Source of the DNA: Streptomyces sp. V3I8
GTDB lineage: Bacteria; Actinomycetota; Actinomycetes; Streptomycetales; Streptomycetaceae
Assembly: GCF_030817535.1 (NCBI RefSeq)
Contig: NZ_JAUSZL010000002.1
Location: 6,448,001 to 6,512,000, forward strand
Direction of reading: 5' to 3'
Length of the DNA stretch: 64,000 nt
A program made the translations under genes and the position numbers. Below are positions 9,009 to 18,805 of this stretch, piece by piece. How positions within the stretch are numbered: position 1 is the first letter of the stretch; each line of letters begins with the position of its first letter. The notes under the pieces were generated by a model that saw only the letters and a list, made by a program, of their open reading frames with translations, was not told the DNA's origin and made no database searches.

Positions 9009-9054
9009 GGGGAGAAGTCCGCCCGCTCTCACGGAGGGTGCCGGCCGGAACGCG

Positions 9055-9855
9055 CTACTTGGTGACGCCCGCGTCCTTGAGCGCCTTCTGCCAGTCGGCG
9101 ACTGTGCTCGGGTTCGTGATCACCTTGTCGTTGATCTTGATGGTCGGCGTCGAGTCGACACCCTTGGCGTCGTCGAACGTCTTGCTCATCCTCATCGCCC
9201 AGGCGTCGTACGTGCCCTTCTTGACGGCGTCCTGGAACTTCTTGTTGTCCTTCAGCGCGTCCACCGAGTTCGCCACCTTGATCAGGTAGCTGTCCTTGGC
9301 GAGGTCGTCCTTCGTCTCCTCCGGGTGGTACTTCGTGGAGTAGAGCGCGGTCTTGTACTCCAGGAAGGCCTCGGGGCTGACGTTCAGCGCGGCGCCGAGC
9401 GCGCTCACGCCGTTCTTCGAGCCCTCGCCGCCGAGGTTGCCGTCGAGGAACGTGCCGAGGGTGAAGGAGAGCTTGTAGTCGCCGTCCGTCATGCCCTTGT
9501 TGACGGTCTCGCCGACCGTCTGCTCGAAGGAGGCACAGGCCGGGCAGCGCGGGTCCTCGTAGAGGTGGACCGTGTTGTCGGTCTTGGACTCGCCGATGAC
9601 GACGGTCGAGCCGTTCCTGCCGCTGGTGTTGGCGGGGGCGACGACCTTCGCGTCGGCCGCGGCGTCCCACTTCGAGGGCTCGTTGTTCTGTACGACGGCG
9701 TAGCCGATGCCGCCGGCTATCGCGAGGACCGCGACGATCGAACCGGCGACGATGATCTGCCGCTTGGCCTTGTCGCGCTTGGCCTGCCGCTCGCGCTCGA
9801 TGCGCAGCCGCTCACGGGCCGCCGACTTCGAGGCCTGGCTGTTCCGCTTGCTCAT
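9055..9855 (-). CDS. membrane-anchored DsbA-like thiol-disulfide oxidoreductase
   Basis: A 266-residue protein with a basic cytoplasmic N-terminus, one membrane helix (about residues 34-55) and an extracytoplasmic thioredoxin-fold domain. The redox motif CPAC is in YEDPRCPACASFEQ, and STPTIKINDK supplies the cis-proline loop. This DsbA/Thioredoxin_4 group probably helps oxidative folding of secreted proteins. A paralogue lies at 40919-41692 with the same layout and CPAC motif. GGAGAA lies upstream of the ATG. The next gene downstream on the same strand starts at 10587, behind this one, so the pair may be co-transcribed from the membrane-protein gene. Confidence 0.88.
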   Translation of the reverse strand: MSKRNSQASKSAARERLRIERERQAKRDKAKRQIIVAGSIVAVLAIAGGIGYAVVQNNEPSKWDAAADAKVVAPANTSGRNGSTVVIGESKTDNTVHLYEDPRCPACASFEQTVGETVNKGMTDGDYKLSFTLGTFLDGNLGGEGSKNGVSALGAALNVSPEAFLEYKTALYSTKYHPEETKDDLAKDSYLIKVANSVDALKDNKKFQDAVKKGTYDAWAMRMSKTFDDAKGVDSTPTIKINDKVITNPSTVADWQKALKDAGVTK

Positions 9856-9900
9856 GATGGGTTCTCCGTGGGTGTGACAGATGTACGGGGACTGGTGTGC

Positions 9901-10587
9901 TCAGGCGGACACGGCCGAGCACGGCGGTCCACGCCGTCCCATCGAGTGCACGAAGAGCCGCGTACGCGTGGCGGCGACCCGGCGCGTGGGCCGCGGCAGC
10001 CGGCGCACCGGAGCGAGACACACGGTCACCGCGGCGACCGCGACCAGCAGCGGGCGGAAGGTGGCGGCGGCCATCGCGTCCAGGAGCTGGGCCAGGGCCC
10101 GCTCGCCGCGACGGAGCCAGGCGGCGGCGAGGAGGCCGACACCGATGTGCGCGCCGAGCAGCAGCCAGGCGGCGCCCGGGTCGGCCTGCGCGAGCACGGC
10201 CGCGGCGGGAGTGACCTCGCCGCCCGTCACCCGGGCCAGCGGGGTGCCGACCTCGCCGCCCCCGCAGAGCACGTCGAGACCGACCGAGCGCAACGGGCCC
10301 GCGACCGGGCCGCCGGCCTTGCCGTAACAGGCGTGCTGGCCGGCGGTGAGGAGCGTGTCGGCGGCCAGTTCCAGCGGGATCAGCAGGGCGGCGATCCGTG
10401 CGAAGCCGCGCTCGCGGCCCGCCAGCGCGTACGCGACGACGAAGACGGCGGCGGCGAGCGCCGCCACGGTGGCCAGCGGCAGGGGGACCCGGGACAGCAG
10501 CACGTGCGACGCGGTGCTGAGCGTCACGACCAGTGCCGTGAACAGCGCCGCGCGCACGGCTCTGAGCTGGGTCCCGGATATGTCCAT
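9901..10587 (-). CDS. integral membrane protein of unknown function
   Basis: A 228-residue protein that I do not recognise beyond being a conserved-looking Streptomyces membrane protein. It has five or six hydrophobic helices (about residues 12-32, 36-56, 62-82, 140-160 and 180-200) joined by short loops. One loop between helices holds two cysteines (QHACYGKAGG and DVLCGGGEVG) and would face outside. It lies 45 bases upstream of the DsbA-like gene on the same strand, so the loop cysteines could be a partner or substrate; that link is inference from position only. The C-terminus is Arg-rich and cytoplasmic. Confidence 0.7.
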   Translation of the reverse strand: MDISGTQLRAVRAALFTALVVTLSTASHVLLSRVPLPLATVAALAAAVFVVAYALAGRERGFARIAALLIPLELAADTLLTAGQHACYGKAGGPVAGPLRSVGLDVLCGGGEVGTPLARVTGGEVTPAAAVLAQADPGAAWLLLGAHIGVGLLAAAWLRRGERALAQLLDAMAAATFRPLLVAVAAVTVCLAPVRRLPRPTRRVAATRTRLFVHSMGRRGPPCSAVSA

Positions 10588-10682
10588 GGTTCCGAAGAGT
10601 CTGTCACGTACTCCCGTAAGGGACCCCTAAAGGGATCCTGTGGGTGGTCGCGGCCCGGCGGCCGAGGTCGGTGGGCGGGCGG

Positions 10683-12011
10683 CTACAGACCCGGGATCCG
10701 GCCGTTGCGGAACAGGTCCACGAAGATCTGGTGGTCGGCCCGCGCGCGTGCGCCGTACGTGTGGGCGAAGTCGACGAGCAGGTCGCCGAAGCCGTCCTCG
10801 TCGCCCGCGATGGCCGCGTCGATGGCGCGCTCCGTGGAGAACGGCACCAGCTCCGAGTGGCCGCTCTCGTCGTCGGCGGCGGCGTGCATCGCGGCGGTGG
10901 CCCGGCCGAGGTCCGCGACGACCGCCGTGATCTCCTCCGGGTCGTCGATGTCGCCCCAGTCCAGGTCGACCGCGTACGGCGAGACCTCGGCGACCAGCTG
11001 GCCCGCGCCGTCCAGCTCGGTCCAGCCCAGCCACGGGTCGGCGTGCGCCTGGAGGGCGCGCTGGGAGATCACCGTGCGGTGGCCCTCGTGCTGGAAGTAC
11101 TCACGGATCGAGGGGTCCGTGACGTGCCGGGAGACGGCCGGGGTCTGGGCCTGCTTGATGTAGATCACCACATCGTTCTCCAGGGCGTCGGTGGCGCCCT
11201 CCAGGAGGATGTTGTACGAGGGCAGCCCGGCCGAGCCGATGCCGATGCCGCGGCGGCCCACGACGTCCTTCACCCGGTAGGAGTCCGGGCGGTCCAGGGA
11301 CGACTCCGGCAGTGTCTCCAGATAGCCGTCGAAGGCGGCCAGGACCTTGTAGCGGGTGGCCGCGTCCAGCTCGATGGAGCCGCCGCCCGGTGCGAAGCGC
11401 CGCTCGAAGTCGCGGATCTCCGTCATCGAGTCGAGGAGCCCGAAGCGGGTCAGCGAGCGCGCGTCCCGCAGGGCGTCCAGCAGCGGGCCCTGTGCGCTGT
11501 CCAGCGTGAAGGGCGGCACCTCGTCGCTCTTGGCGCCCGTCGCGAGGGCGTGGATGCGCTCCCGGTAGGCCGCCGCGTACGTCCGGACGAGGGCGGTGAT
11601 CTGCTCGTCGCTCAGCGCCTTCGCGTAGCCGATCAGGGCCACCGAGGCCGCGAGGCGCTTGAGGTCCCAGGTGAAGGGGCCGACGTACGCCTCGTCGAAG
11701 TCGTTCACGTTGAAGATCAGCCGGCCCTGGGCGTCCATGTACGTGCCGAAGTTCTCCGCGTGCAGGTCGCCGTGGATCCACACCCGCGAGGTGCGCTCGT
11801 CCAGATACGGTCCGCCGCTCCTCTCCTGCTGCAGGTCGTGGTAGAAGAGGTTCGCCGTCCCGCGGTAGAACGCGAACGCCGACGCCGCCATCTTCCGGAA
11901 CTTCACGCGGAACGCGGCCGGATCGGCGGCCAGCAGATCGCCGAAGGCGGTGTGGAAGACGGCGAGGATCTGTTCGCCGCGCTGCTCGGCGCTGAGCTGC
12001 GGAACCGACAT
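10683..12011 (-). CDS. DUF2252 family kinase-like protein
   Basis: A 442-residue DUF2252 protein. VWIHGDLHAENFGTY (about residues 77-91) and NVNDFDEAYVGPFTWDLKRLA (from 101) look like the catalytic and metal-binding loops of the aminoglycoside-phosphotransferase/protein-kinase-like fold, so it may phosphorylate a small molecule. No substrate is known to me. The ATG at 12011 follows AGGAGG. It is divergent from dnaE and monocistronic as far as I can see. The 246-base gap to dnaE carries the promoters of both genes. Confidence 0.88.
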   Translation of the reverse strand: MSVPQLSAEQRGEQILAVFHTAFGDLLAADPAAFRVKFRKMAASAFAFYRGTANLFYHDLQQERSGGPYLDERTSRVWIHGDLHAENFGTYMDAQGRLIFNVNDFDEAYVGPFTWDLKRLAASVALIGYAKALSDEQITALVRTYAAAYRERIHALATGAKSDEVPPFTLDSAQGPLLDALRDARSLTRFGLLDSMTEIRDFERRFAPGGGSIELDAATRYKVLAAFDGYLETLPESSLDRPDSYRVKDVVGRRGIGIGSAGLPSYNILLEGATDALENDVVIYIKQAQTPAVSRHVTDPSIREYFQHEGHRTVISQRALQAHADPWLGWTELDGAGQLVAEVSPYAVDLDWGDIDDPEEITAVVADLGRATAAMHAAADDESGHSELVPFSTERAIDAAIAGDEDGFGDLLVDFAHTYGARARADHQIFVDLFRNGRIPGL

Positions 12012-12177
12012 CGCTGGGTGCCTCCTGGTGCAGGTACTGCATGACGAATGGGACGAACACGCCGTCCGACGGAACGGATGTCTCCGTCACCGTCCAACGG
12101 ACGGGGGTCCACGGGAGTGCCCGCCTCCCCCTCATGAAGGTACGGGGGAGAGCGCTCCGCGTGTCAGTGCTCAGGCA

Positions 12178-12183
12178 TAGACT
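12178..12183 (+). promoter_or_regulatory. candidate -10 element for dnaE
   Basis: TAGACT fits the TANNNT pattern and would give a leader of about 70 bases to the dnaE start. I find no clear -35 element. Confidence 0.35.
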
Positions 12184-12257
12184 TCGTCGCTGTCCCCCAG
12201 ACTGTCCGCAGCCCGCGGGGACGTCGTCGACGCCAGTTCTTCTTGGAGGCCGAAGCC

Positions 12258-15200
12258 GTGTCAAAGCCGCCGTTCACGCACCTGCACGTCCACACCCAGT
12301 ACTCGCTGCTGGACGGTGCCGCGCGGCTCAAGGACATGTTCGACGCGTGCAACGAGATGGGCATGTCGCACATCGCGATGTCGGACCACGGCAACCTCCA
12401 CGGGGCCTACGACTTCTTCCACACGGCCAAGAAGGCCGGCGTCACGCCGATCATCGGCATCGAGGCGTACGTCGCCCCCGAGTCGCGGCGCAACAAGCGC
12501 AAGGTCAAATGGGGCCAGCCGCACCAGAAGCGGGACGACGTCTCCGGCTCCGGCGGTTACACCCACAAGACGATCTGGGCGGCGAACCGGACGGGCCTGC
12601 ACAATCTGTTCAAGCTCTCCTCGGACGCGTACGCGGAGGGCTGGCTGCAGAAGTGGCCCCGGATGGACAAGGAGACCATCTCCCAGTGGTCCGAGGGCCT
12701 GATCGCCTCCACGGGCTGCCCCTCCGGCGAACTGCAGACCCGGCTGCGCCTGGGCCAGTTCGACGAGGCGGTGAAGGCGGCCTCCGAGTACCAGGACATC
12801 TTCGGCAAGGACCGGTACTTCCTGGAGCTGATGGACCACGGCATCGAGATCGAGAGCAGGGTCCGCGAGGACCTGCTGCGGGTCGGCAAGAAGCTGGGCA
12901 TCCCGCCGCTGGTGACGAACGACTCGCACTACACGTACGCGCACGAGGCGACCGCGCACGACGCGCTGCTGTGCATCCAGACCGGCAAGAACCTCTCCGA
13001 CCCGGACCGCTTCCGCTTCGACGGCACCGGTTACTACCTGAAGTCGACGGACGAGATGTACGCCGTCGACTCCTCGGACGCCTGGCAGGAAGGGTGCGCG
13101 AACACGCTCCTGGTGGCCGAGCAGATCGACACGACGGGCATGTTCGAGGCCAAGAACCTCATGCCGAAGTTCGACATCCCCGACGGCTTCACCGAGGTCA
13201 CCTGGTTCCAGGAGGAGGTGCGCCGCGGCATGGAGCGCCGCTTCCCCGCCGGCGTCCCCGACGACCGCCAGAAGCAGGCGGAGTACGAGATGGACGTCAT
13301 CATCCAGATGGGGTTCCCGGGGTACTTCCTCGTCGTCGCCGACTTCATCATGTGGGCCAAGAAGCAGGGCATCGCGGTCGGCCCCGGCCGTGGCTCCGCG
13401 GCCGGCTCGATCGTCGCGTACGCCATGGGCATCACCGACCTCGATCCCATCCCGCACGGTCTGATCTTCGAGCGGTTCCTCAACCCCGAGCGCGTCTCCA
13501 TGCCCGACGTCGACATCGACTTCGACGAGCGCAGGCGCGTCGAGGTGATCAGGTACGTGACCGAGAAGTACGGCGCCGACAAGGTCGCCATGATCGGCAC
13601 GTACGGCAAGATCAAGGCGAAGAACGCCATCAAGGACTCCGCGCGCGTGCTGGGCTACCCGTACGCGATGGGCGACCGGCTCACCAAGGCGATGCCCGCC
13701 GACGTCCTCGGCAAGGGCATCGACCTGAACGGCATCACCGACCCCAAGCACCCGCGCTACGGCGAGGCCGGCGAGATCCGGGGGATGTACGAGAACGAGC
13801 CGGACGTGAAGAAGGTCATCGACACCGCGAAGGGCGTCGAGGGCCTGGTCCGGCAGATGGGTGTGCACGCGGCCGGCGTGATCATGTCCAGCGAGCCCAT
13901 CGTCGACCACGCCCCGGTCTGGGTGCGGCACACCGACGGCGTGACCATCACCCAGTGGGACTACCCGCAGTGCGAGTCGCTCGGCCTGCTCAAGATGGAC
14001 TTCCTGGGGCTTCGCAACCTCACGATCATGGACGACGCCATCAAGATGGTGAAGGCCAACAAGGGCATCGACCTGGAGATGCTCGCCCTGCCGCTGGACG
14101 ACCCCAAGACCTTCGAACTGCTCTGCCGCGGCGACACCCTCGGCGTCTTCCAGTTCGACGGCGGCCCGATGCGCTCGCTGCTGCGCCAGATGCAGCCCGA
14201 CAACTTCGAGGACATCTCCGCCGTCTCGGCCCTCTACCGGCCGGGCCCGATGGGCATGAACTCGCACATCAACTACGCGGAGCGCAAGAACAAGCGCCAG
14301 GAGATCACCCCGATCCACCCCGAGCTGGAGGAGCCGCTCGAGGAGGTCCTGGCGGTCACCTACGGCCTGATCGTGTACCAGGAGCAGGTGCAGAAGGCCG
14401 CCCAGATCATCGCCGGCTACTCGCTCGGCGAGGCCGACATCCTGCGCCGCGTGATGGGCAAGAAGAAGCCCGACGAACTGGCGAAGAACTTCACCATCTT
14501 CCAGGCCGGCGCCCAGAAGAACGGCTACAGCCCCGAGGCGATCAAGGCGCTGTGGGACGTGCTGGTCCCCTTCGCCGGCTACGCGTTCAACAAGGCGCAC
14601 TCCGCCGCGTACGGACTGGTCTCCTACTGGACCGCCTACCTGAAGGCGAACTACCCGGCCGAGTACATGGCCGCGCTGCTCACCTCGGTCAAGGACGACA
14701 AGGACAAGTCGGCGATCTACCTCAACGAGTGCCGGCGCATGAAGATCAAGGTCCTGCCGCCGAACGTCAACGAGTCGGAGCAGAACTTCGCCGCCCAGGG
14801 CGACGACGTGATCCTCTTCGGACTGTCGGCCGTGCGCAACGTCGGTACGAACGTGGTCGAGTCGATCATCCGCAGCCGCAAGGCCAAGGGGAAGTACGCC
14901 TCCTTCCCGGACTACCTCGACAAGGTCGAGGCGGTGGCCTGCAACAAGCGCACCACGGAATCCCTCATCAAGGCCGGTGCCTTCGACACGATGGGGCACA
15001 CCCGCAAGGGCCTCACCGCGCACTTCGAGCCGATGATCGACAACGTGGTCGCGGTGAAGAGGAAAGAGGCCGAGGGGCAGTTCGACCTCTTCGGCGGCAT
15101 GGGCGAGGCCGACAACACCGAGCCGGGCTTCGGCCTGGACGTGGAGTTCACCACCGACGAGTGGGACAAGGCCTACCTGCTCGCACAGGAGCGGGAGATG

Positions 15201-15800
15201 CTCGGCCTGTACGTGTCCGACCACCCGCTCTTCGGTCTGGAGCACGTGCTGTCCGACAAGGCCGACGCGGGCATCGCCCAGCTCACCGGCGGCGAGCACG
15301 GGGACGGCGCGGTCGTCACCATCGGCGGCATCATCTCGGGCCTGCAGCGCAAGATGACCAAGCAGGGCAACGCCTGGGCCATCGCCACCGTCGAGGACCT
15401 GGCCGGCTCCATCGAGTGCATGTTCTTCCCGGCGACCTACCAGCTGGTGTCCACCCAACTGGTCGAGGACGCGGTGGTGTTCGTCAAGGGGCGCCTCGAC
15501 AAGCGCGAGGACGTCCCCCGCCTCGTCGCGATGGAGCTGCAGGTCCCCGACCTGTCGAACGCGGGCACCAACGCGCCCGTGATCCTCACCATCCCCGCTC
15601 TGAAGATCACTCCGCCCATGGTCAGCAGGCTCGGTGAGATCCTCAGCCACCACCGGGGCGAGAGCGAGGTGCGGATCAGGCTCCAGGGCCCGAGCAAAAC
15701 CACGGTCCTGCGGCTCGACCGGCACCGGGTGAAGCCCGACCCCGCCCTCTTCGGGGACCTGAAGGTACTGCTGGGCCCGGCCTGCCTGGCGACCGGCTGA
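12258..15800 (+). CDS. dnaE: DNA polymerase III subunit alpha (replicative)
   Basis: The 1180-residue catalytic subunit of the replicative polymerase. The PHP domain starts at once (FTHLHVHTQYSLLDGAARLK). The polymerase core has GRGSAAGSIVAYAMG and MPDVDIDFDERRRVEVI with the catalytic aspartates. FNKAHSAAYGLVSYWTAYLK lies in the helix-hairpin-helix region, and VVTIGGIISGLQRKMTKQGN begins the OB fold near residue 1020. GTG at 12258 is chosen because GGAGG lies eight bases upstream. A TTG start at 12243 is possible in frame but would put that ribosome site inside the gene. The length fits actinobacterial DnaE1. Confidence 0.96.
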   Translation: MSKPPFTHLHVHTQYSLLDGAARLKDMFDACNEMGMSHIAMSDHGNLHGAYDFFHTAKKAGVTPIIGIEAYVAPESRRNKRKVKWGQPHQKRDDVSGSGGYTHKTIWAANRTGLHNLFKLSSDAYAEGWLQKWPRMDKETISQWSEGLIASTGCPSGELQTRLRLGQFDEAVKAASEYQDIFGKDRYFLELMDHGIEIESRVREDLLRVGKKLGIPPLVTNDSHYTYAHEATAHDALLCIQTGKNLSDPDRFRFDGTGYYLKSTDEMYAVDSSDAWQEGCANTLLVAEQIDTTGMFEAKNLMPKFDIPDGFTEVTWFQEEVRRGMERRFPAGVPDDRQKQAEYEMDVIIQMGFPGYFLVVADFIMWAKKQGIAVGPGRGSAAGSIVAYAMGITDLDPIPHGLIFERFLNPERVSMPDVDIDFDERRRVEVIRYVTEKYGADKVAMIGTYGKIKAKNAIKDSARVLGYPYAMGDRLTKAMPADVLGKGIDLNGITDPKHPRYGEAGEIRGMYENEPDVKKVIDTAKGVEGLVRQMGVHAAGVIMSSEPIVDHAPVWVRHTDGVTITQWDYPQCESLGLLKMDFLGLRNLTIMDDAIKMVKANKGIDLEMLALPLDDPKTFELLCRGDTLGVFQFDGGPMRSLLRQMQPDNFEDISAVSALYRPGPMGMNSHINYAERKNKRQEITPIHPELEEPLEEVLAVTYGLIVYQEQVQKAAQIIAGYSLGEADILRRVMGKKKPDELAKNFTIFQAGAQKNGYSPEAIKALWDVLVPFAGYAFNKAHSAAYGLVSYWTAYLKANYPAEYMAALLTSVKDDKDKSAIYLNECRRMKIKVLPPNVNESEQNFAAQGDDVILFGLSAVRNVGTNVVESIIRSRKAKGKYASFPDYLDKVEAVACNKRTTESLIKAGAFDTMGHTRKGLTAHFEPMIDNVVAVKRKEAEGQFDLFGGMGEADNTEPGFGLDVEFTTDEWDKAYLLAQEREMLGLYVSDHPLFGLEHVLSDKADAGIAQLTGGEHGDGAVVTIGGIISGLQRKMTKQGNAWAIATVEDLAGSIECMFFPATYQLVSTQLVEDAVVFVKGRLDKREDVPRLVAMELQVPDLSNAGTNAPVILTIPALKITPPMVSRLGEILSHHRGESEVRIRLQGPSKTTVLRLDRHRVKPDPALFGDLKVLLGPACLATG

Positions 15801-15826
15801 CCGCCGCCGGACCTCCCGGACGAGCG

Positions 15827-15860
15827 CGAGGGGCGCACCCGTGCACGGGTGCGCCCCTCG
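15827..15860. terminator. bidirectional hairpin terminator between dnaE and a small convergent gene
   Basis: CGAGGGGCGCACCC and its exact complement form a 14-bp stem around the six-base loop GTGCAC. It lies 26 bases after the dnaE stop and about 37 bases beyond the stop of the convergent small gene. There is no T-run, as is usual in Streptomyces. Confidence 0.8.
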
Positions 15861-15896
15861 GCGTGTGCCTGGACCGGAAAGGCCCGTGCGCCCGGC

Positions 15897-16067
15897 TCAG
15901 TTGTGGCCGAAACGCCTCTGGTGCTTGCGGGCGGCATCGGCGGAGCCGCCCTGGATCTGTGACACCGGCGACTGCTGCGCCGGCGCCGGGGACTGCTCCT
16001 GCGCGCGCTCCGGCTGCGACGAGCGGTCCTGTTCGCCGCCCTGCTTACGGTTCCTGTTCTTGGCCAT
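15897..16067 (-). CDS. small conserved-type hydrophilic protein, 56 residues
   Basis: A 56-residue product starting MAKNRNRKQGGEQDRS and ending AARKHQRRFGHN, rich in Gln, Arg and Ser. I see no membrane segment or cysteine. A strong AGGAGG lies seven bases before the ATG, and the gene ends at the shared hairpin terminator, both signs of a real gene. I do not recognise a function. Similar short basic proteins are common in Streptomyces. Confidence 0.7.
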   Translation of the reverse strand: MAKNRNRKQGGEQDRSSQPERAQEQSPAPAQQSPVSQIQGGSADAARKHQRRFGHN

Positions 16068-16291
16068 GGTGCTGCCTCCTCAGGGAGATTCGGGGGGCCA
16101 AATCCGGGATCAGACTCACATAGGCTGGGGTTCCGCGCATTTCGGAGAATTACCGTGCGTAATAAGGACTGTGGGCGAGCTGTGCGCCCGATCCGCCACG
16201 CCGAAGATCGAGTTCCGGCCGTTAACCTCCGCGCGGTCGGGCAGACTCGAAGCAAGCCCGAAGCAAACCTCCCGGAAAGAGGGTGGATCGC

Positions 16292-17552
16292 GTGGACCGC
16301 TGCATCGTCCTGGTGGACGCCGGTTACCTGCTCGGGGCCGCTGCCAGTCTCCTCGCCGGGGAACCCTCGCGATCCCGGATCACCGTTGACCACGCCGCCC
16401 TCATCCAGGGGCTGCGCGAGCGCGCCGAGTCCGAGACGGAACGGCCCCTGCTGCGCATCTACTGGTTCGACGGGGGCCCCCGACCGCGTACCGCAGCCGG
16501 AGCACCGCAGACTGCGGGTGATGCCCCGGGTCACGGTCCGCCTCGGCGCGCTGACCCGCAGCGACGGCCGGTGGGCGCAGAAGGGCGTGGACGCCGCGAT
16601 GCACGCCGAACTCACCGAGCTGGCGCGCAACCGCGCCTGCTCCGACGTCGTGCTCGTCACCGGGGACGGGGATCTGCTGCCCGGCATGATGGCGGCCAAG
16701 GAGCACGGGGTCGCCGTGCACCTGTGGGCCGTGCAGGCCGCGGACGGGGACTACAACCAGTCCGAGGACCTGGTCGCCGAGGCCGACGAGCGGCGGGTGC
16801 TCGACCGGATCTGGATCACCAAGGCCGTCCGGGCCAAGGAGCTCGGCGGGGTCTGCGCCCCGCCGCCCGTGCCGCGGCCCGAGATCGCCGCGATCCTCTC
16901 CGCGCCGCTGCCGGAGTCCGCGCCGAGCTCCACCGGCGAGCAGGCCGTGACGCAGGACGAACAGCACGAGCAGCACGAGCAGGCCGAGCCGGGCCGGAAC
17001 GGCACGGAGGCGCGGGTGCCGGCCGCCGCCAAGGGCGTTCCGACGCCGAAGGACCTGGCCGCGCTGCGGGCGCCCGGCGCGCCCGGTGCGGCCGGCGGGC
17101 AGCCGGCGGCCCAGCATCCCGCGAACGCGACGCTGCGCTGGTCGTCCGACAGGGGGTGGATCGACCGGGACCGGCCCGCGAGCGCCGCCGAGACCGCGGA
17201 GGCGGCGCTGCTGCCGACGCTCGCGCAGCTCACGTCGGCGGAGCAGCGGTGGGCCGACCGGGAGGAGGACATCACCACGGTGGGGGGTGATCCGTTCGAG
17301 GTCGGGCAGGTGTTCGCGCGGCGGTGGATGGATCGGTTGTCCGACCAGACGCAGCTGCCCAAGCTGTCCACGATGTATCCGCGGGTGCCGCACCGGATCG
17401 ACGGGGAGCTGCTGCGGTACGCGGCGCGGTTCGGGCTGCTCGCGCACAAGGACGATCAGATCGATGAGCACGACCGGTACGCGATCCGGGCGGGGTTCTG
17501 GCGAGAGGTCGATGCGCGGAACGCGACCGAACGGGTCCCTGCCGGGGAGTGA
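16292..17552 (+). pseudogene. NYN-domain putative RNA-binding/nuclease protein with an apparent frameshift
   Basis: The first about 60 residues (MDRCIVLVDAGYLLGAAASL to LLRIYWFDG) read in one frame and the rest (APDRVPQPEHRRLRV, then WAQKGVDAAMHAELTELA, SDVVLVTGDGDLLPGMMA and the C-terminal domain) in another. Together they form a NYN (PIN-like) nuclease domain with the acidic residues D in LVDAGY and TGDGD, and a C-terminal domain ending at 17552. The switch falls at GGGGG-CCCCC (16472-16481); one G fewer restores a full frame of about 419 residues. A sequencing error or a true mutation cannot be told apart here. The GTG at 16292 follows AGAGG. Confidence 0.75.
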
Positions 17553-17595
17553 GCGGTAAGGGGTCTGGGGTTCGGAGCGCTCCGGGTGGCGTTGC

Positions 17596-17647
17596 CGGGT
17601 GCGGGCCGGCGGGGGCTTGTCGCGCAGTTCCCCGCGCCCCTGAAGGG
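17596..17647 (+). repeat. dispersed GC-rich intergenic repeat, copy 3
   Basis: CGGGTGCGGGCCGGCGGGGG then CTTGTCGCGCAGTTCCCCGC and GCCCCTGAAGGG. It lies 44 bases after the NYN gene stop. A second, weaker CCGTTCCCCGTGGCCCTTGA half-copy follows at about 17661-17680. Confidence 0.85.
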
Positions 17648-17759
17648 CGGAAGGCCTGCGCCGTTCCCCGTGGCCCTTGAAAGGCCCCCGGGGATGGTCC
17701 CGGGTGGGTGATATCTGGTGTGTGGCCGCCCCGGGCGTGGTTCGGGGGGTGGGACCCCG

Positions 17760-17765
17760 TAGTCT
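17760..17765 (+). promoter_or_regulatory. -10-like element of a leaderless promoter (ABC transporter operon)
   Basis: TAGTCT ends eight bases before GTG 17774. There is no Shine-Dalgarno sequence between them. Confidence 0.5.
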
Positions 17766-17773
17766 CGGGTCTC

Positions 17774-18805
17774 GTGAGTACGCGCGCCGCACAGGTAGGC
17801 CGGGACGGGCATGGCGGGGATGTCGTGTGCGCCGTGCGGGATCTCACGAAGACGTATCCGGCCGTGCGCGGACGGCGCAACGCACCCGGTACGCCCGAGG
17901 TGCGGGCCACCGACGGGGTCCGGATCGACATCCGGCGGGGCGAGATCTTCGGGCTGCTCGGACCGAACGGCGCCGGCAAGACCACCCTCGTACGCCAGCT
18001 GACCGGGCTGATGCGCCCCGACCGCGGCAGTGTCGAGATCCTCGGGCACGACATCGTGCGCCATCCCGAGCGGGCGGCGCGCATCCTCGCGTACCTCGGG
18101 CAGGAGTCCACCGCCCTCGACGAGCTGACCGTGTCGCTCGCCGCCGAGACCACCGGGCGGCTGCGCGGCCTCCCCGTGCGCGCGGCCCGGGCCGAGCGGG
18201 ACGCGGTCCTGGAGGAGCTGGGGCTCACCGCCCTCGCCTCGCGGCCCCTGAAGAAGCTCTCCGGCGGACAGCGGCGGCTCGCCTGCTTCGCCACCGTCCT
18301 CGTCGGCGAGCGGCCCTTCCTCGTCCTCGACGAGCCGACCACCGGCATGGACCCCGTCGCCCGCCGCGCCGTCTGGGGCGCCGTCGACCGGCGCCGGGCC
18401 GAGCACGCCACCACGGTCCTGCTGGTCACCCACAACGTCATCGAGGCCGAGACCGTGCTCGATCGGGTCGCCGTGCTGGACCGGGGCCGCGTCATCGCCT
18501 GCGACACCCCCACCGGGCTGAAGGAGCAGGTCGCCGGCGAGGTGCGCCTCGAACTGGTGTGGCGCGAGCGCGCCCCGCTCGACGTGCCCGAGGTCGCGGC
18601 CCTGCGCGACCGCGCCGTAGAGTCGGGCCGGCGCTGGTCGCTGCGGCTCTCCCCGGAGGAGGCCCGCGCGGCCGTCGCGGCGGTCACCGGCGGCGCCGCC
18701 TTCGCGGCCCTGGACGACTTCACGCTCGCCACGCCGAGCCTGGAGGACGTGTACCTGGCCCTGGGCGGCAGCGCCGGAAGCGTACGGGGGCTGGTCAAGG
18801 CATGA
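17774..18805 (+). CDS. ABC transporter ATP-binding protein
   Basis: A 343-residue nucleotide-binding subunit. Walker A GLLGPNGAGKTTLVRQL, signature KLSGGQRRLACF, Walker B FLVLDEPTTGMDPVARR and the switch histidine in LLVTHNVIEAE are all intact, so it should be active. It belongs to the DrrA/CcmA-like export group, with a C-terminal extension of about 90 residues. The substrate is unknown; drug or lipid export is typical of the group. GTG at 17774 is taken as the start because it follows TAGTCT by eight bases; in-frame starts further upstream have no support. The stop overlaps the permease ATG. Confidence 0.9.
   Translation: MSTRAAQVGRDGHGGDVVCAVRDLTKTYPAVRGRRNAPGTPEVRATDGVRIDIRRGEIFGLLGPNGAGKTTLVRQLTGLMRPDRGSVEILGHDIVRHPERAARILAYLGQESTALDELTVSLAAETTGRLRGLPVRAARAERDAVLEELGLTALASRPLKKLSGGQRRLACFATVLVGERPFLVLDEPTTGMDPVARRAVWGAVDRRRAEHATTVLLVTHNVIEAETVLDRVAVLDRGRVIACDTPTGLKEQVAGEVRLELVWRERAPLDVPEVAALRDRAVESGRRWSLRLSPEEARAAVAAVTGGAAFAALDDFTLATPSLEDVYLALGGSAGSVRGLVKA

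Noticed and set aside
12261..15725. 1154-codon frame antisense to dnaE
   Set aside because: Mirror of the dnaE codons; no domain is recognisable.
16155..16291. Single continuous frame for the NYN gene starting at 16155
   Set aside because: Its first about 110 residues do not resemble the NYN N-terminus, whereas the other frame does up to the G5C5 tract; frameshift is the better reading.
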